From Klenkia taihuensis (GTDB taxonomy: Bacteria; Actinomycetota; Actinomycetes; Mycobacteriales; Geodermatophilaceae), in NCBI RefSeq assembly GCF_900112525.1, contig NZ_FOMD01000004.1, forward strand, positions 434,001 through 498,000: a DNA stretch of 64,000 bases. Direction: 5' to 3'. Position 1 is the stretch's first letter, and the number at the start of each line of letters is the position of its first letter. Below, in pieces: positions 18,665 through 29,243 of this stretch. The translations under genes and the position numbers were made by a program. Below the pieces are notes generated by a model that saw only the letters and a program-made list of their open reading frames with translations, did not search any database and was not told the origin of the DNA.

Positions 18665-18934
18665 TACTCTCGGCGCGCAGCCACCCGGCGATCCCGGGTG
18701 GCCGACGAACGTCGGAACCGGGCCAGTGACGCCCCGCGCCACGACAGCCCCCGAGCGGCCCCCGGGCCGCGCGGCACCCCGGCGGTCCGGCCACCCCAGC
18801 CCAGTCGTCGACCCACCGAACCACGCGGTGAGCCAGTCCCCTGCCCGCCCCTGACCACCCGGCCGGGCCCACCCGGGCCCCCGACGACGATCCGGCCACC
18901 GGACGTCGGAGGACCCGCCGTCGACGGGAGTGAC
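18665..18934 (+). promoter_or_regulatory. Promoter and ~260-base structured 5' leader of gltBD
   Basis: TACTCT at 18665-18670 is the likely -10; the following CGGCG is shared with the thrS promoter at 49801. The predicted RNA begins with two consecutive hairpins: a perfect 9-bp stem (18680-18688 with 18694-18702), then a 5-bp stem around GAAC (to 18715). The remaining ~210 bases are C-rich and contain no convincing ORF. The lgt-gltB gap (322 bases) is filled by this region. It does not match a riboswitch I can name. Confidence 0.45.
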
Positions 18935-21900
18935 ATGTCCACCTCCTCAGTGCCCACCCCGGCAGCCGCGCCCGCCACCCGCGTGCCGTTCTCCGCCGTG
19001 CCCGCCGCCAGCGGCCTGTACGACCCGGCCAACGAGCACGACGCCTGCGGTGTCGCCTTCGTCGCCGACGCCCAGGGCCGCCGCAGCCGCTCGATCGTGT
19101 CGATGGGCCTCACGGCGCTGCACAACCTCGACCACCGCGGCGCCGCGGGCTCCGAGCCCAACTCCGGCGACGGCGCGGGCATCCTGACCCAGGTTCCCGA
19201 CGTGCTGCTGCGCGCGGTCACCGACTTCGACCTGCCGCCGCTGGGGGAGTACGCCGTCGGCGTCGCCTTCCTGCCCCGCGACGAGGCCCAGCGCGCCGAC
19301 CGGGTCGCCGACGTCGCCCGCATCGCCGCCGAGGAGGGCCTGGTCGTCCTGGGCTGGCGCGAGCTGCCCGTGGACCCCGAGGGCGCCGACATCGGCCCCA
19401 CCGCGCTGGCGGTCATGCCGCACTTCGCCCAGGTCTTCGTCGCCGAGGCCACGGCCGCCCGCGCCGACGAGACCGCCTTCGGCGGCCGGCAGGCCCCCCA
19501 CGGCGTCACCCGGCTGGAGCGGCGCTCCTTCGTGCTGCGCAAGCGCGCCGAGCGCGCCGCCGAGGAGGCGGGCAGCTCGCTGTACTTCGCCTCGCTGTCC
19601 TCCCGCACCATCACCTACAAGGGCATGCTGACCACCGACCAGCTGCCCGCGTTCTTCCCCGACCTGACCGACGAGCGCTACAGCTCGGCGATCGCGCTGG
19701 TGCACAGCCGGTTCTCCACCAACACCTTCCCGAGCTGGCCGCTGGCCCACCCGTTCCGGGCCATCGCGCACAACGGCGAGATCAACACCATCAAGGGCAA
19801 CCGCAACCGCATGCGGGCCCGCGAGGCCAAGCTCGCCACCGACCTGTTCGACGGCCCGGCCGGCCCGGCCACCGAGCTCGGCCTGGAGCGGATCTTCCCC
19901 GTCACCGCCGCCGACTTCAGCGACTCGGCGACCTTCGACGAGGTGCTCGAGCTGCTGCACCTGTCGGGCCGCTCGCTGCCGCACGCGGTGCTGATGATGA
20001 TCCCCGAGGCGTGGGAGAACCACGCCGAGATGGACGCCGCCCGCCGCGCGTTCTACCGCTTCCACTCCGCGGTCATGGAGCCCTGGGACGGGCCGGCCTG
20101 CGTCTGCTTCACCGACGGCACCCTGATCGGCGCCGTCCTGGACCGCAACGGCCTGCGCCCCGGGCGCTGGTGGCGGACCAAGGACGACGTGGTCGTGCTC
20201 GCCTCCGAGGTCGGCGTGCTGGACATCCCCGCCGCCGACGTCGTGGCCAAGGGCCGCCTCAAGCCCGGCCGGATGTTCCTGCTGGACACCTCGCAGGGCC
20301 GGCTGGTCCCCGACGACGAGGTCAAGGGCGCCCTGGCCGCCGAGCACCCCTACGACGACTGGCTGCACGCCGGGCTGATCCACCTGCCCTCGCTGCCCGA
20401 GCGCCGCCGCTCCCGGCCCAGCCACGAGTCCGTGGTCCGCCGCCAGCTGCTGTTCGGCTACACCGAGGAGCAGCTGCGGGTGCTGCTGCAGCCGATGGCC
20501 GCCAGCGGCGCCGAGCCGATCGGCTCCATGGGCACCGACACCCCGGTCGCGGCGCTGTCGGACCGCTCCCGGCTGCTCTACGACTACTTCGGCCAGCTGT
20601 TCGCCCAGGTCACCAACCCGCCGCTGGACGCCATCCGCGAGGAGCTGGTCACCAGCCTGGGCCGCACCTTCGGCCCGGAGCAGAACCTGCTGCAGCCCAC
20701 CCCGGCGTCCTGCCGGCAGGTCGTGCTGCCCTTCCCGGTCATCGACAACGACGAGCTGGCCAAGATCCTGCACATCGACGACGACGGCGACCTGCCCGGC
20801 TTCGCCGCCGTCCGGATCACCGGCCACTTCGACGTCGACGGCGGCGGCGCGGCCCTGGAGCAGGCGATCGCGGACCTGCAGACCAAGGTCAGCAAGGCCA
20901 TCGCGGCCGGCGCCCGGGTCATCGTGCTCTCCGACCGCGACTGCGACGAGAAGCGCGCCCCCATCCCGTCGCTGCTGATGACCGCGGCGGTCCACCACCA
21001 CCTGGTGCGCGAGCGCACCCGGATGGAGGTCGGCCTGGTCGTGGAGTCCGGCGACTGCCGCGAGGTGCACCACGTCGCGCTGCTGCTGGGCTACGGCGCG
21101 GCCGCGGTCAACCCCTACCTGGCCTTCGAGAGCGTCGAGGACCTCATCCGCGACGGCCTGCTCACCGGCGTGCAGCCGGCCCAGGCCGTGCGCAACGTGG
21201 TCAAGGCCATGGGCAAGGGCGTCCTGAAGGTCATGAGCAAGATGGGCATCAGCACCGTCGGCTCGTACACGATGGCGCAGATCTTCGAGGCCGTCGGCCT
21301 CTCGCACGACGTCGTGGAGAAGTACTTCACCGGGACGTCGTCGACCCTGGGCGGCGTCGGTCTGGACGTGCTGGCCGAGGAGGTGGCCATGCGCCACCGC
21401 CGCGCCTACCCGACCAACCCGACCGAGGTCGCGCACCGCAAGCTCACCGTGGGCGGTGAGTACCAGTGGCGCCGCGAGGGCGAGATCCACCTGTTCAACC
21501 CCGAGACGGTGTTCCTGCTGCAGCACGCCACCCGCTCGCGGCAGTACGACGTCTTCCAGAAGTACACCGACGCGGTCGACCAGCTCTCCCGCGACGCCTC
21601 CACGCTGCGCGGCCTGTTCACCTTCAAGGACGGCGTCCGCCCGCCGGTGCCGCTCGAGGAGGTCGAGCCGGCCAGCGAGATCGTCAAGCGGTTCTCCACC
21701 GGGGCGATGAGCTACGGCTCCATCTCCCAGGAGGCGCACCAGACCCTCGCCATCGCGATGAACCGCCTCGGCGGCAAGTCCAACACCGGCGAGGGCGGCG
21801 AGGACCCCGACCGCTTCACCCCCGACGAGAACGGCGACCTGCGCCGCTCGGCGATCAAGCAGGTGGCCAGCGGCCGGTTCGGCGTGACCAGCGAGTACCT

Positions 21901-23599
21901 GGTCAACGCCGACGACATCCAGATCAAGATGGCCCAGGGCGCCAAGCCCGGCGAGGGCGGCCAGCTGCCCGGGTCCAAGGTCTACCCGTGGGTGGCCCGG
22001 ACCCGGCACTCCACCCCCGGCGTCGGCCTGATCTCCCCGCCGCCGCACCACGACATCTACTCGATCGAGGACCTCAAGCAGCTCATCCACGACCTCAAGA
22101 ACGCCAACGACGAGGCGCGCGTCCACGTCAAGCTGGTGTCCGAGGTCGGCGTGGGCACGGTCGCGGCGGGTGTCTCCAAGGCGCACGCCGACGTCGTCCT
22201 GATCTCCGGGCACGACGGCGGCACCGGTGCCGCGCCGCTGACCTCGCTCAAGCACGCCGGCTCCCCGTGGGAGCTGGGGCTGGCCGAGACCCAGCAGACC
22301 CTGCTGGTCAACGGGCTGCGCGACCGCATCACCGTGCAGGTCGACGGCCAGATGAAGACCGGCCGGGACGTCGTCATCGCCGCGCTGCTGGGCGGTGAGG
22401 AGTTCGGCTTCGCCACCGCGCCCCTGGTGGTCAGCGGCTGCGTGATGATGCGCGTCTGCCACCTGGACACCTGCCCCGTCGGCGTCGCGACCCAGAACCC
22501 GGAGCTGCGCAAGCGGTTCACCGGGCAGCCGGAGTTCGTCGTCACCTTCTTCGAGTTCCTGGCCGAGCAGGTGCGCGAGCTGCTCGCGCAGCTGGGCTTC
22601 CGCTCGATCGAGGAGGCCGTCGGCCAGGTCGAGGTCCTCGAGACCCGCGCCGCGGTCGACCACTGGAAGGCCGCCGGGCTGGACCTCGCGCCGGTGCTGG
22701 CCCTGCCCGAGCTGCCCGAGGGCGCCCCGCGCCGCCGGGTGCGCGGCCAGGACCACGGCCTGGACGTCGCGCTGGACCAGACGCTCATCCAGCTGTGCGA
22801 GGGCGCGCTGCTCGACGCGCGGCCGGTGAGCCTGCAGCTGCCGGTGCGCAACGTCAACCGCACCGTCGGCACGATGCTGGGCGCGATGGTCACCCGCCGC
22901 TACGGCGGCCAGGGTCTGCCCGAGGGCACCATCGACCTCACCTTCGAGGGGTCGGCCGGGCAGTCCTTCGGCGCCTTCGTGCCGCGCGGGATCACCCTGC
23001 GCCTGCTCGGCGACGCCAACGACTACGTCGGCAAGGGCCTGTCCGGCGGGCGGATCGTCGTCCGTCCCGACCCCGCGGCCAGCTTCGCCGCCGAGGACGC
23101 CGTCATCGCCGGCAACGTCATCGGCTACGGGGCCACGGGCGGGGAGATCTTCCTGCGCGGCCGGGTCGGCGAGCGGTTCTGCGTGCGCAACTCCGGCGCG
23201 CTGGCCGTCGTGGAGGGTGTGGGCGACCACGCCTGCGAGTACATGACCGGCGGCCGGGCAGTCATCCTCGGCGAGACCGGGCGCAACGTCGCCGCGGGCA
23301 TGAGCGGCGGCATCGCCTACGTGCTGGACCTGGCCACCCACCGGGTCAACGGCGAGATGGTCGACGTCGAGGCGCTCTCGGGTGAGGACTCGCAGTGGCT
23401 GCGCGAGGTGCTCACCCGCTACCGCGAGGAGACCGGCTCGACCGTGGCCGCCTCGCTGCTGGCCGACTGGGGCCGCTGGTCCGAGCGGTTCAGCGTGATC
23501 ATGCCGCGGGACTACCGCCGCGCCCTGGAGGCCCGCCGGGCCGCCGAGGCCGCCGGGTACGACGTGGATCGAGCTGTGATGGAGGCGGCACGTGGCTGA
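18935..23599 (+). CDS. gltB: Glutamate synthase (NADPH), large subunit
   Basis: The 1554-residue enzyme makes two glutamates from glutamine and 2-oxoglutarate. The mature N-terminal nucleophile is Cys38 in [10 protein letters not shown] after a 37-residue propeptide; the class II amidotransferase domain continues with [18 protein letters not shown]. Central and FMN/synthase domains show [17 protein letters not shown] and [20 protein letters not shown]. The 3Fe-4S cysteines are in [18 protein letters not shown], and the C-terminal beta-helix has GGRIVVRPD and [12 protein letters not shown]. The ATG at 18935 has GGGAG before it. It overlaps gltD by 8 bases. Confidence 0.96.
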   Translation: MSTSSVPTPAAAPATRVPFSAVPAASGLYDPANEHDACGVAFVADAQGRRSRSIVSMGLTALHNLDHRGAAGSEPNSGDGAGILTQVPDVLLRAVTDFDLPPLGEYAVGVAFLPRDEAQRADRVADVARIAAEEGLVVLGWRELPVDPEGADIGPTALAVMPHFAQVFVAEATAARADETAFGGRQAPHGVTRLERRSFVLRKRAERAAEEAGSSLYFASLSSRTITYKGMLTTDQLPAFFPDLTDERYSSAIALVHSRFSTNTFPSWPLAHPFRAIAHNGEINTIKGNRNRMRAREAKLATDLFDGPAGPATELGLERIFPVTAADFSDSATFDEVLELLHLSGRSLPHAVLMMIPEAWENHAEMDAARRAFYRFHSAVMEPWDGPACVCFTDGTLIGAVLDRNGLRPGRWWRTKDDVVVLASEVGVLDIPAADVVAKGRLKPGRMFLLDTSQGRLVPDDEVKGALAAEHPYDDWLHAGLIHLPSLPERRRSRPSHESVVRRQLLFGYTEEQLRVLLQPMAASGAEPIGSMGTDTPVAALSDRSRLLYDYFGQLFAQVTNPPLDAIREELVTSLGRTFGPEQNLLQPTPASCRQVVLPFPVIDNDELAKILHIDDDGDLPGFAAVRITGHFDVDGGGAALEQAIADLQTKVSKAIAAGARVIVLSDRDCDEKRAPIPSLLMTAAVHHHLVRERTRMEVGLVVESGDCREVHHVALLLGYGAAAVNPYLAFESVEDLIRDGLLTGVQPAQAVRNVVKAMGKGVLKVMSKMGISTVGSYTMAQIFEAVGLSHDVVEKYFTGTSSTLGGVGLDVLAEEVAMRHRRAYPTNPTEVAHRKLTVGGEYQWRREGEIHLFNPETVFLLQHATRSRQYDVFQKYTDAVDQLSRDASTLRGLFTFKDGVRPPVPLEEVEPASEIVKRFSTGAMSYGSISQEAHQTLAIAMNRLGGKSNTGEGGEDPDRFTPDENGDLRRSAIKQVASGRFGVTSEYLVNADDIQIKMAQGAKPGEGGQLPGSKVYPWVARTRHSTPGVGLISPPPHHDIYSIEDLKQLIHDLKNANDEARVHVKLVSEVGVGTVAAGVSKAHADVVLISGHDGGTGAAPLTSLKHAGSPWELGLAETQQTLLVNGLRDRITVQVDGQMKTGRDVVIAALLGGEEFGFATAPLVVSGCVMMRVCHLDTCPVGVATQNPELRKRFTGQPEFVVTFFEFLAEQVRELLAQLGFRSIEEAVGQVEVLETRAAVDHWKAAGLDLAPVLALPELPEGAPRRRVRGQDHGLDVALDQTLIQLCEGALLDARPVSLQLPVRNVNRTVGTMLGAMVTRRYGGQGLPEGTIDLTFEGSAGQSFGAFVPRGITLRLLGDANDYVGKGLSGGRIVVRPDPAASFAAEDAVIAGNVIGYGATGGEIFLRGRVGERFCVRNSGALAVVEGVGDHACEYMTGGRAVILGETGRNVAAGMSGGIAYVLDLATHRVNGEMVDVEALSGEDSQWLREVLTRYREETGSTVAASLLADWGRWSERFSVIMPRDYRRALEARRAAEAAGYDVDRAVMEAARG

Positions 23600-25076
23600 C
23601 AGCACCGGGTTCCTGAAGTACGAGCGGGCCACCCCGCCGCGGCGTCCGGTCGACGTCCGCATCCGCGACTGGAAGGAGGTCTACCTCGAGCGCCAGAACG
23701 GCGGCGAGGAGGCCTTCTCCACCGCGGCCCTGCGCACGCAGGCCGCGCGCTGCATGGACTGCGGCATCCCGTTCTGCCACCACGGCTGCCCGCTGGGGAA
23801 CCTCATCCCCGAGTGGAACGACCTGGTGCGCCGGGACGACTGGCGCGAGGCCATCGAGCGGCTGCACGCCACGAACAACTTCCCGGAGTTCACCGGGCGG
23901 TTGTGCCCGGCGCCCTGCGAGGGGTCCTGCGTCCTGAACCTCACCGAGGCGCCGGTGACCATCAAGCAGGTCGAGGTCGAGATCATCGACCGCGCCTTCG
24001 CCGAGGGCTGGGTCACCCCGCAGCCGCCGGCGGAGCTGTCGGGCAAGAAGGTCGCCGTGGTCGGCTCCGGCCCCGCCGGGCTGGCCGCCGCCCAGCAGCT
24101 GACCCGCGCCGGGCACGAGGTCACCGTCTACGAGCGGGCCGACGCCATCGGCGGGCTGATGCGCTACGGCATCCCCGAGTTCAAGATGGAGAAGCGCCAC
24201 CTGGACCGGCGGCTGGACCAGATGCGCGCCGAGGGCACCCGGTTCGTCACCGGTGTCGAGGTCGGGGCGCCCGGGTCGGACCTGTCGGTCGAGCAGCTGC
24301 GCGAGGACTTCGACGCCGTCGTCCTCGCCGGCGGCGCGACCATCGGCCGCGACCTGCCCGCCCCGGGCCGGGAACTGGCCGGCATCCACCTGGCGATGGA
24401 GTTCCTGCCCTACGGCAACCGGCAGGGCCTGGGCCAGCTCGACGACCCGCCGATCAACGCCGCCGGCAAGCACGTGGTGATCATCGGCGGCGGCGACACC
24501 GGCGCGGACTGCCTGGGCACCTCGCACCGGCAGGGCGCGGCCTCGGTCGCGCAGCTGGAGATCATGCCCGAGCCGCCGACCTCGCGGGGGGCGAAGAACC
24601 CCTGGCCGACCTACCCGATGATCATGCGGGTGTCCTCGGCGCACGAGGAGGGCGGTGACCGGGTCTACGCGGTCAACACCGAGCGGTTCGTCGACGACGG
24701 CCAGGGCCACGTCAAGGCCGTGCTCGTGCACGACGTCGAGATGGTCGACGGGAAGTTCACCAAGGTCGAGGGCACCGAGCGCGAGCTCCCCGCCGACCTG
24801 GTCTTCCTGGCCATGGGCTTCACCGGCGCGCAGAAGGAGGGCCTCGTCGAGGGCCTCGGCGTCGAGGTCGACGGCCGCGGCAACGTGGTCCGCGACGCGG
24901 AGTTCATGTCCACCGTCCCGGGCGTGTTCGTCGCCGGTGACATGGGTCGCGGTCAGTCGCTCATCGTCTGGGCGATCGCCGAGGGCCGCGCCGCCGCCGG
25001 CGCCGTCGACACCTGGCTGACCGGCTCGTCGTTGCTGCCCCGGCCGATCACCCCGACGGCCGTCGCACTGCGCTGA
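23592..25076 (+). CDS. gltD: Glutamate synthase (NADPH), small subunit
   Basis: The 494-residue flavoprotein takes electrons from NADPH to the large subunit. Two N-terminal 4Fe-4S cysteine clusters are visible: [17 protein letters not shown] and [12 protein letters not shown]. They are followed by the FAD fold [17 protein letters not shown], the NADPH fold [14 protein letters not shown] and the final FAD motif [19 protein letters not shown]. The GTG lies inside the end of gltB and is preceded by GGAGG, so the subunits are co-translated. Confidence 0.96.
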   Translation: MADSTGFLKYERATPPRRPVDVRIRDWKEVYLERQNGGEEAFSTAALRTQAARCMDCGIPFCHHGCPLGNLIPEWNDLVRRDDWREAIERLHATNNFPEFTGRLCPAPCEGSCVLNLTEAPVTIKQVEVEIIDRAFAEGWVTPQPPAELSGKKVAVVGSGPAGLAAAQQLTRAGHEVTVYERADAIGGLMRYGIPEFKMEKRHLDRRLDQMRAEGTRFVTGVEVGAPGSDLSVEQLREDFDAVVLAGGATIGRDLPAPGRELAGIHLAMEFLPYGNRQGLGQLDDPPINAAGKHVVIIGGGDTGADCLGTSHRQGAASVAQLEIMPEPPTSRGAKNPWPTYPMIMRVSSAHEEGGDRVYAVNTERFVDDGQGHVKAVLVHDVEMVDGKFTKVEGTERELPADLVFLAMGFTGAQKEGLVEGLGVEVDGRGNVVRDAEFMSTVPGVFVAGDMGRGQSLIVWAIAEGRAAAGAVDTWLTGSSLLPRPITPTAVALR

Positions 25077-25105
25077 CCTGCACGTAGACGTCCGAGACGT
25101 CTCCC

Positions 25106-25150
25106 GCGACACCCCCTGGACCCGGTCGCCCGGCGTCCCGGGGGTGTCGC
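25106..25150 (+). terminator. Terminator of gltBD
   Basis: A perfect 11-bp stem (25106-25116 with 25140-25150) encloses 23 bases. It starts 30 bases after the gltD stop and ends 10 bases before the pyk -10 box, so it separates the two operons. Confidence 0.65.
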
Positions 25151-25159
25151 CGTCTGCAC

Positions 25160-25165
25160 TAGCGT
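25160..25165 (+). promoter_or_regulatory. -10 element of a leaderless pyk promoter
   Basis: TAGCGT is followed by 7 bases and the ATG at 25173. This decides the pyk start against an in-frame GTG 9 bases upstream that overlaps the box. Confidence 0.6.
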
Positions 25166-25172
25166 GGTGGGC

Positions 25173-26588
25173 ATGAGCCGTCGCGCCAAGATCGTCTGCA
25201 CGCTGGGACCCGCGGTCGGGTCCGCCGAGCAGATCACCGCCCTCGTCGAGTCCGGGATGGACGTCGCCCGGCTGAACTTCAGCCACGGCGAGCACGCCGA
25301 CCACGAGCGCAACTACCACCTGGTCCGGCAGGCCTCCGACAAGGTCGGGCACGCCGTCGCCGTCCTCGCCGACCTGCAGGGCCCCAAGATCCGCCTCGGC
25401 CGCTTCAAGGACGGCCCGGTGACCTGGGAGACCGGCTCGCGGGTCTGCATCACCGTCGAGGACGTCGAGGGCACCGCCGAGCGGGTCGGCACCACCTACA
25501 AGAACCTGGCCAACGACGTCCGCGTCGGCGACCGGCTGCTCGTCGACGACGGCAACCTGGCGCTGACCTGCGTCGAGGTCGACGGCCCCGACGTGTGGTG
25601 CCTGGTCCTCGAGGGCGGCACGGTCAGCAACAACAAGGGCCTGTCGCTGCCCGGCGTCGCCGTCAGCGTCCCGGCGCTGAGCGAGAAGGACGCCGCCGAC
25701 CTGCGGTTCGCGCTGAGCCTGTCGGTGGACTTCGTCGCGCTGTCCTTCGTGCGCCGCGCCGAGGACGTCGAGCTGGTGCGCGAGATCATGCGCCAGGAGG
25801 ACGTCGAGGTCCCGGTCATCGCCAAGCTGGAGAAGCCCGAGGCGGTGGAGAACCTCGAGGCCATCGTCGAGGCCTTCGACGGCATCATGGTCGCCCGCGG
25901 CGACCTGGGCGTGGAGCTCCCGCTCGAGCAGGTGCCGCTGGTGCAGAAGCGCGCCGTGCAGGCCGCCCGCGAGCGCAACAAGCCGGTCATCGTCGCCACC
26001 CAGATGCTGGAGTCGATGATCACCTCCTCGCGGCCCACCCGCGCCGAGGCCTCCGACGTCGCCAACGCCGTCCTCGACGGCGCCGACGCGGTCATGCTGT
26101 CGGGGGAGACCTCGGTCGGGAAGTTCCCCATCGCCGCGGTGCGCACCATGGAGCGGATCATCGACGCCGTCGAGACCGACGCCGTGCGGGTGCCCGAGCT
26201 CACGCGGCCCTCCCGGTCCCGCTCGGGCGCGATCGTGCGGGCCGCCCGCGAGGTGGGCGAGGCCCTGGACGTGAACGCGCTGGCCGCGTTCACCATGACC
26301 GGGGACACGGTGCGCCGGCTGGCCGCGCTGCACACCCGGCTGCCCATCCTGGCCTTCACCACCGACCCCCGGGTGCGCAGCCGGATGGCGCTGTCCTGGG
26401 GCGTGGAGACGTTCCTCGTGCCCCAGGTCGGGCACACCGACGACATGGTCGGCCAGGTCGACTTCTCGCTGCTGTCCATCGGCCGGCTCAAGGAGGGCGA
26501 CCGGGTGGTCGTCGTCGCCGGCTCGCCGCCCAACGTGCAGGGCTCGACCAACCTGATCCGGGTGCACGAGATCGGCACGCACGCTTGA
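25173..26588 (+). CDS. pyk: Pyruvate kinase
   Basis: The 471-residue glycolytic enzyme transfers phosphate from phosphoenolpyruvate to ADP. It opens RRAKIVCTLGPA and shows MDVARLNFSHG, DLQGPKIRLG, the active-site Lys/Glu region VPVIAKLEKPEAVEN, the metal site IMVARGDLGVELP, and NKPVIVATQMLESMI with TRAEASDVANAVLDG. The C-terminal domain lacks any phosphotransferase extension. The start is fixed by the TANNNT box 7 bases upstream. The stop overlaps the TTG of the thioesterase gene. Confidence 0.96.
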   Translation: MSRRAKIVCTLGPAVGSAEQITALVESGMDVARLNFSHGEHADHERNYHLVRQASDKVGHAVAVLADLQGPKIRLGRFKDGPVTWETGSRVCITVEDVEGTAERVGTTYKNLANDVRVGDRLLVDDGNLALTCVEVDGPDVWCLVLEGGTVSNNKGLSLPGVAVSVPALSEKDAADLRFALSLSVDFVALSFVRRAEDVELVREIMRQEDVEVPVIAKLEKPEAVENLEAIVEAFDGIMVARGDLGVELPLEQVPLVQKRAVQAARERNKPVIVATQMLESMITSSRPTRAEASDVANAVLDGADAVMLSGETSVGKFPIAAVRTMERIIDAVETDAVRVPELTRPSRSRSGAIVRAAREVGEALDVNALAAFTMTGDTVRRLAALHTRLPILAFTTDPRVRSRMALSWGVETFLVPQVGHTDDMVGQVDFSLLSIGRLKEGDRVVVVAGSPPNVQGSTNLIRVHEIGTHA

Positions 26589-27454
26589 CCGACTCGCACG
26601 CGGCGGCGCTGCTCGAGGTCCTGTCCCTCGAGCAGCGCGAGCCCGACCTGTTCGTCGGCTGGACGCCGGAGACGCCGCTGCAGCGCATCTTCGGCGGCCA
26701 GGTGGCCGCGCAGTCGCTGACCGCCGCCACCCGCACCGTGCCGGCGGGCCGCGGGGTGCACTCCCTGCACTCCTACTTCCTGCGCCCGGGCGACCCGCAC
26801 ACCGAGATCCGCTTCGAGGTCGACCGGATCCGCGAGGGCCGCACCTTCAGCACCCGCCGCGTGCTGGCCAAGCAGACCCGCAAGGGCGAGGACGTCGCCA
26901 TCTTCGCCCTGACCGCCGACTTCACCGCCGGCGAGCGGGCGGTGGTCGAGCACTCGCTGGCGATGCCGGAGGTGCCCGGCCCCGAGGGGCTGCCCGGCAT
27001 CGACGAGGTCGCCGCGGCCCACCCCGGCCGGGCCACCGGTGCGCGGGCGCTGGCCGTCGCGGTGGAGCAGCGCTACCTCGAGGACCCCTTCGACCCCACC
27101 CCGAAGGTGGCGCCGCACACCCAGAGCCGCGGCTGGTTCCGGGTGACCGGCCGGCTGCCCGACGACGAGGGCGTGCACGCCGCGGCGCTGACCTTCGTCT
27201 CCGACCTCACGCTGCTGTCGGCCGGGCTCGCGCGGGTCGGCGGCGGCTGGGGCGGGGAGACCGTGGGTGCCAGCCTGGACCACGCGGTGTGGTTCCACCG
27301 CCCGGTGCGCGCCGACGACTGGTTCCTCTACGAGACCGACAGCCCGGCCGCGGTGGCCGGGCGTGCCATGTGCCTGGGCCAGATCTGGGCCCAGGACGGC
27401 ACCCACGTCGCGACCGTGGCCCAGGAGGGCCTCATCCGGTCACTGAAGGGCTGA
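26585..27454 (+). CDS. tesB: Acyl-CoA thioesterase II (TesB type)
   Basis: The 289-residue double-hotdog enzyme hydrolyses acyl-CoA. It has the TesB pattern: LLEVLSLEQREPDLFVG near the start, QRIFGGQVAAQSLTAA, VHSLHSYFLRPGDP, and in the second half SLDHAVWFHRPVRADDWFLYE (catalytic Asp region) with QEGLIR at the end. TTG at 26585 overlaps the pyk stop (TTGA) and is the only start giving a complete N-terminus, so translational coupling to pyk is likely. Its last 15 bases overlap the end of the convergent decarboxylase gene. Confidence 0.9.
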   Translation: MTDSHAAALLEVLSLEQREPDLFVGWTPETPLQRIFGGQVAAQSLTAATRTVPAGRGVHSLHSYFLRPGDPHTEIRFEVDRIREGRTFSTRRVLAKQTRKGEDVAIFALTADFTAGERAVVEHSLAMPEVPGPEGLPGIDEVAAAHPGRATGARALAVAVEQRYLEDPFDPTPKVAPHTQSRGWFRVTGRLPDDEGVHAAALTFVSDLTLLSAGLARVGGGWGGETVGASLDHAVWFHRPVRADDWFLYETDSPAAVAGRAMCLGQIWAQDGTHVATVAQEGLIRSLKG

Positions 27455-29065
27455 GCCCTCCTCGGTGGGCTCCCCGGTCGGCTGCTCGGCGGCGGGGTCC
27501 ACCTCGGGCACGGTCTGCAGCTCCACCGGCTGGGGCTCCTGCGCCGCCGCGCGCTCGGCCTCCGCGGCCCGGGTGCGCTCCTCGCGCTCGGCGGTGGCGG
27601 TGCGCTCGGCCTCGGCCGCGGCCTCGGCGAAGTCCGCGGCCAGCCAGTCGTGGTTCTCCCGCAGCAGGGCCCACAGCCGCTCCACGTGCCGGCGCTGGGT
27701 GGCCGGTGCGCCGATCGCGACCCGCAGCACCACCTCGCCGGACACGGTGGTGTGGGTCAGGAAGACCTCGCCGCCGTCGACGAGGCGCTCCAGCAGGGTC
27801 ATGGTGGCGACGTCGGCGTCCACCCCGCGGGCCCAGCGGGGCTTGAGGCAGACCAGCGACAGCGGGTGCGGCGCGACGACGTCGAACCGGTCGTCGGCGC
27901 CGACCCAGCCGGCCAGCTCCTGGGCCAGCGCGACGTGGGCGCGCACGTGCTCGCGCAGGCCCTCGGCCCCGTACCAGCGCAGCACGGTCCACAGCTTCAG
28001 CGCCCGGAAGCGGCGGCCGAGCTCGATCTGCCAGTCGCGGTAGTCCACCACCGCGCCGCTGTCGGTGGCCGGGTTGCGCAGGTACTCGGGCAGGATCGCC
28101 AGCGCGCCGGTCAGCGCGGCCCGGTCGGCGGTGAAGAAGAGGGTGGCGTCGAACCCGGTGAGCAGCCACTTGTGCGCGTCGGTGGTGTAGCTGTCGGCCC
28201 ACTCCACGCCGTCCTGCAGGTGCCGCAGCTCCGGGGCCACCGCGGCGACCCCGGCCCAGGCGGCGTCCACGTGCAGCCACACGCCGCGGTCGCGGCAGAT
28301 CGGGCCCAGGGCGGCCAGCGGGTCGAACGCGCCGGTGGACGTCGTCCCCACCGTGGCGCAGACCAGCACGGGGGTGAACCCGCGGGCGACGTCGGAGTCC
28401 AGCCGGCGGGCGAGCTCCTCGGGGCGCATGGCCAGGTCGCCGTCCACCGGCACGACCCGGACGGCGTCAGTGCCCAGGCCGGCGATGCGGGCGGCCTTCT
28501 CCATGCTGGAGTGCGTCTGCGCCGAGACGTAGACGGTCATCGCGCCGGGCTCGACCCCGCTGCGCACGGTGCGCCCGCCGGTGGCCCGGTGCAGCGCGGC
28601 GAGCAGGGCGACCAGGTTGGCCCCGGAGCTGGAGTCCTGCACGACGCCGCCGCCGGTGCTGCCGTGGGTAAAGGCCTCCGGCAGGCCGAGCAGCTCGACG
28701 AACCAGTCCATGACGTGCTGCTCGAGCTCGGTGCAGGCCGGGCTGGTGATCCAGGACATGCCCTGCACGCCGAGCACCGAGCTGACCAGGTCGCCGAGCA
28801 CCGAGGGCCCGGAGGTGTTGGCCGGGAAGTACCCGTAGAAGCCGGGGTGCTGCCAGTGCGTCAGCCCGGGGACCACGACCCGCTCCAGGTCGGCCAGGAC
28901 GGCGTCGATGCCCTCGCCCTGCTCGGGGGGCGACGCGGGGAGGGCGGCACGGACGTCGCCGGGCGACACCTGCGACCGCACGGGCAGCGACTCCACCCGG
29001 GCCATGTGGTCGGCCGCCCAGTCGACGACCTGGTGGCCGAACCGCCGGAACTCCTCAGGGGTCAT
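27440..29065 (-). CDS. PLP-dependent decarboxylase (aromatic amino-acid decarboxylase family)
   Basis: The 541-residue group II decarboxylase-type protein has the family opening EEFRRFGHQVVDWAADH and HPGFYGYFPANTSGPSVLGD. The PLP Lys299 follows His298 in TTDAHKWLLTGFD, and the cofactor Asp is in WLHVDAAWAG. Family members decarboxylate aromatic amino acids such as Trp, Tyr, Phe or DOPA; the exact substrate is not readable. The last ~60 residues are a Glu/Ala-rich extension (probable helix then disordered) absent from standard enzymes. The ATG at 29065 is chosen by homology. Confidence 0.88.
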   Translation of the reverse strand: MTPEEFRRFGHQVVDWAADHMARVESLPVRSQVSPGDVRAALPASPPEQGEGIDAVLADLERVVVPGLTHWQHPGFYGYFPANTSGPSVLGDLVSSVLGVQGMSWITSPACTELEQHVMDWFVELLGLPEAFTHGSTGGGVVQDSSSGANLVALLAALHRATGGRTVRSGVEPGAMTVYVSAQTHSSMEKAARIAGLGTDAVRVVPVDGDLAMRPEELARRLDSDVARGFTPVLVCATVGTTSTGAFDPLAALGPICRDRGVWLHVDAAWAGVAAVAPELRHLQDGVEWADSYTTDAHKWLLTGFDATLFFTADRAALTGALAILPEYLRNPATDSGAVVDYRDWQIELGRRFRALKLWTVLRWYGAEGLREHVRAHVALAQELAGWVGADDRFDVVAPHPLSLVCLKPRWARGVDADVATMTLLERLVDGGEVFLTHTTVSGEVVLRVAIGAPATQRRHVERLWALLRENHDWLAADFAEAAAEAERTATAEREERTRAAEAERAAAQEPQPVELQTVPEVDPAAEQPTGEPTEEGSALQ

Positions 29066-29116
29066 GTGTCCCGTCACGGGACTGAACCTAGGCGGTGCGC
29101 GCCCGGTGCCGTCCTG

Positions 29117-29190
29117 TGCCCCCGGTCCGATTCGAACGGACACTGTGCGGGTTTTGAATCCGCTCCCTCTGCCAGTTGGGGTACGGGGGC
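29117..29190 (-). tRNA. tRNA-Leu(CAA) of unusual class-I size
   Basis: The 73-base cloverleaf plus discriminator A has a 7-bp acceptor stem (GCCCCCG/CGGGGGC), a 3-bp D stem and the T arm GTCCG-TTCGAAT-CGGAC. The anticodon loop is TTCAAAA, reading CAA (Leu, UUG codons); its stem has four pairs and one A-C mismatch beside the loop. The variable region is only 5 bases, whereas normal Leu tRNAs have a long variable arm. CCA is not encoded. It stands alone between the decarboxylase and the response regulator. Confidence 0.8.
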
Positions 29191-29230
29191 CCGTGGCGGA
29201 GAGTACGGCGCGGTGGACGGCCGGCATCGA

Positions 29231-29236
29231 TAGGGT
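29231..29236 (+). promoter_or_regulatory. -10 element of a leaderless promoter (response regulator)
   Basis: TAGGGT is followed by 7 bases and the GTG start of the regulator. Confidence 0.6.
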
Positions 29237-29243
29237 GAGCCAC

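Noticed and set aside
18947-23662. Very long open frame on the minus strand opposite gltB
   Set aside because: It mirrors the codon structure of gltB. In high-GC DNA the frame opposite a real gene stays open, and the translation is compositionally biased with no recognisable domain.
29151-29165. tRNA-Lys reading of the tRNA at 29117-29190
   Set aside because: Shifting the anticodon arm to give a UUU-type anticodon destroys the stem pairing. Only the CAA register gives four base pairs and a 7-base loop.
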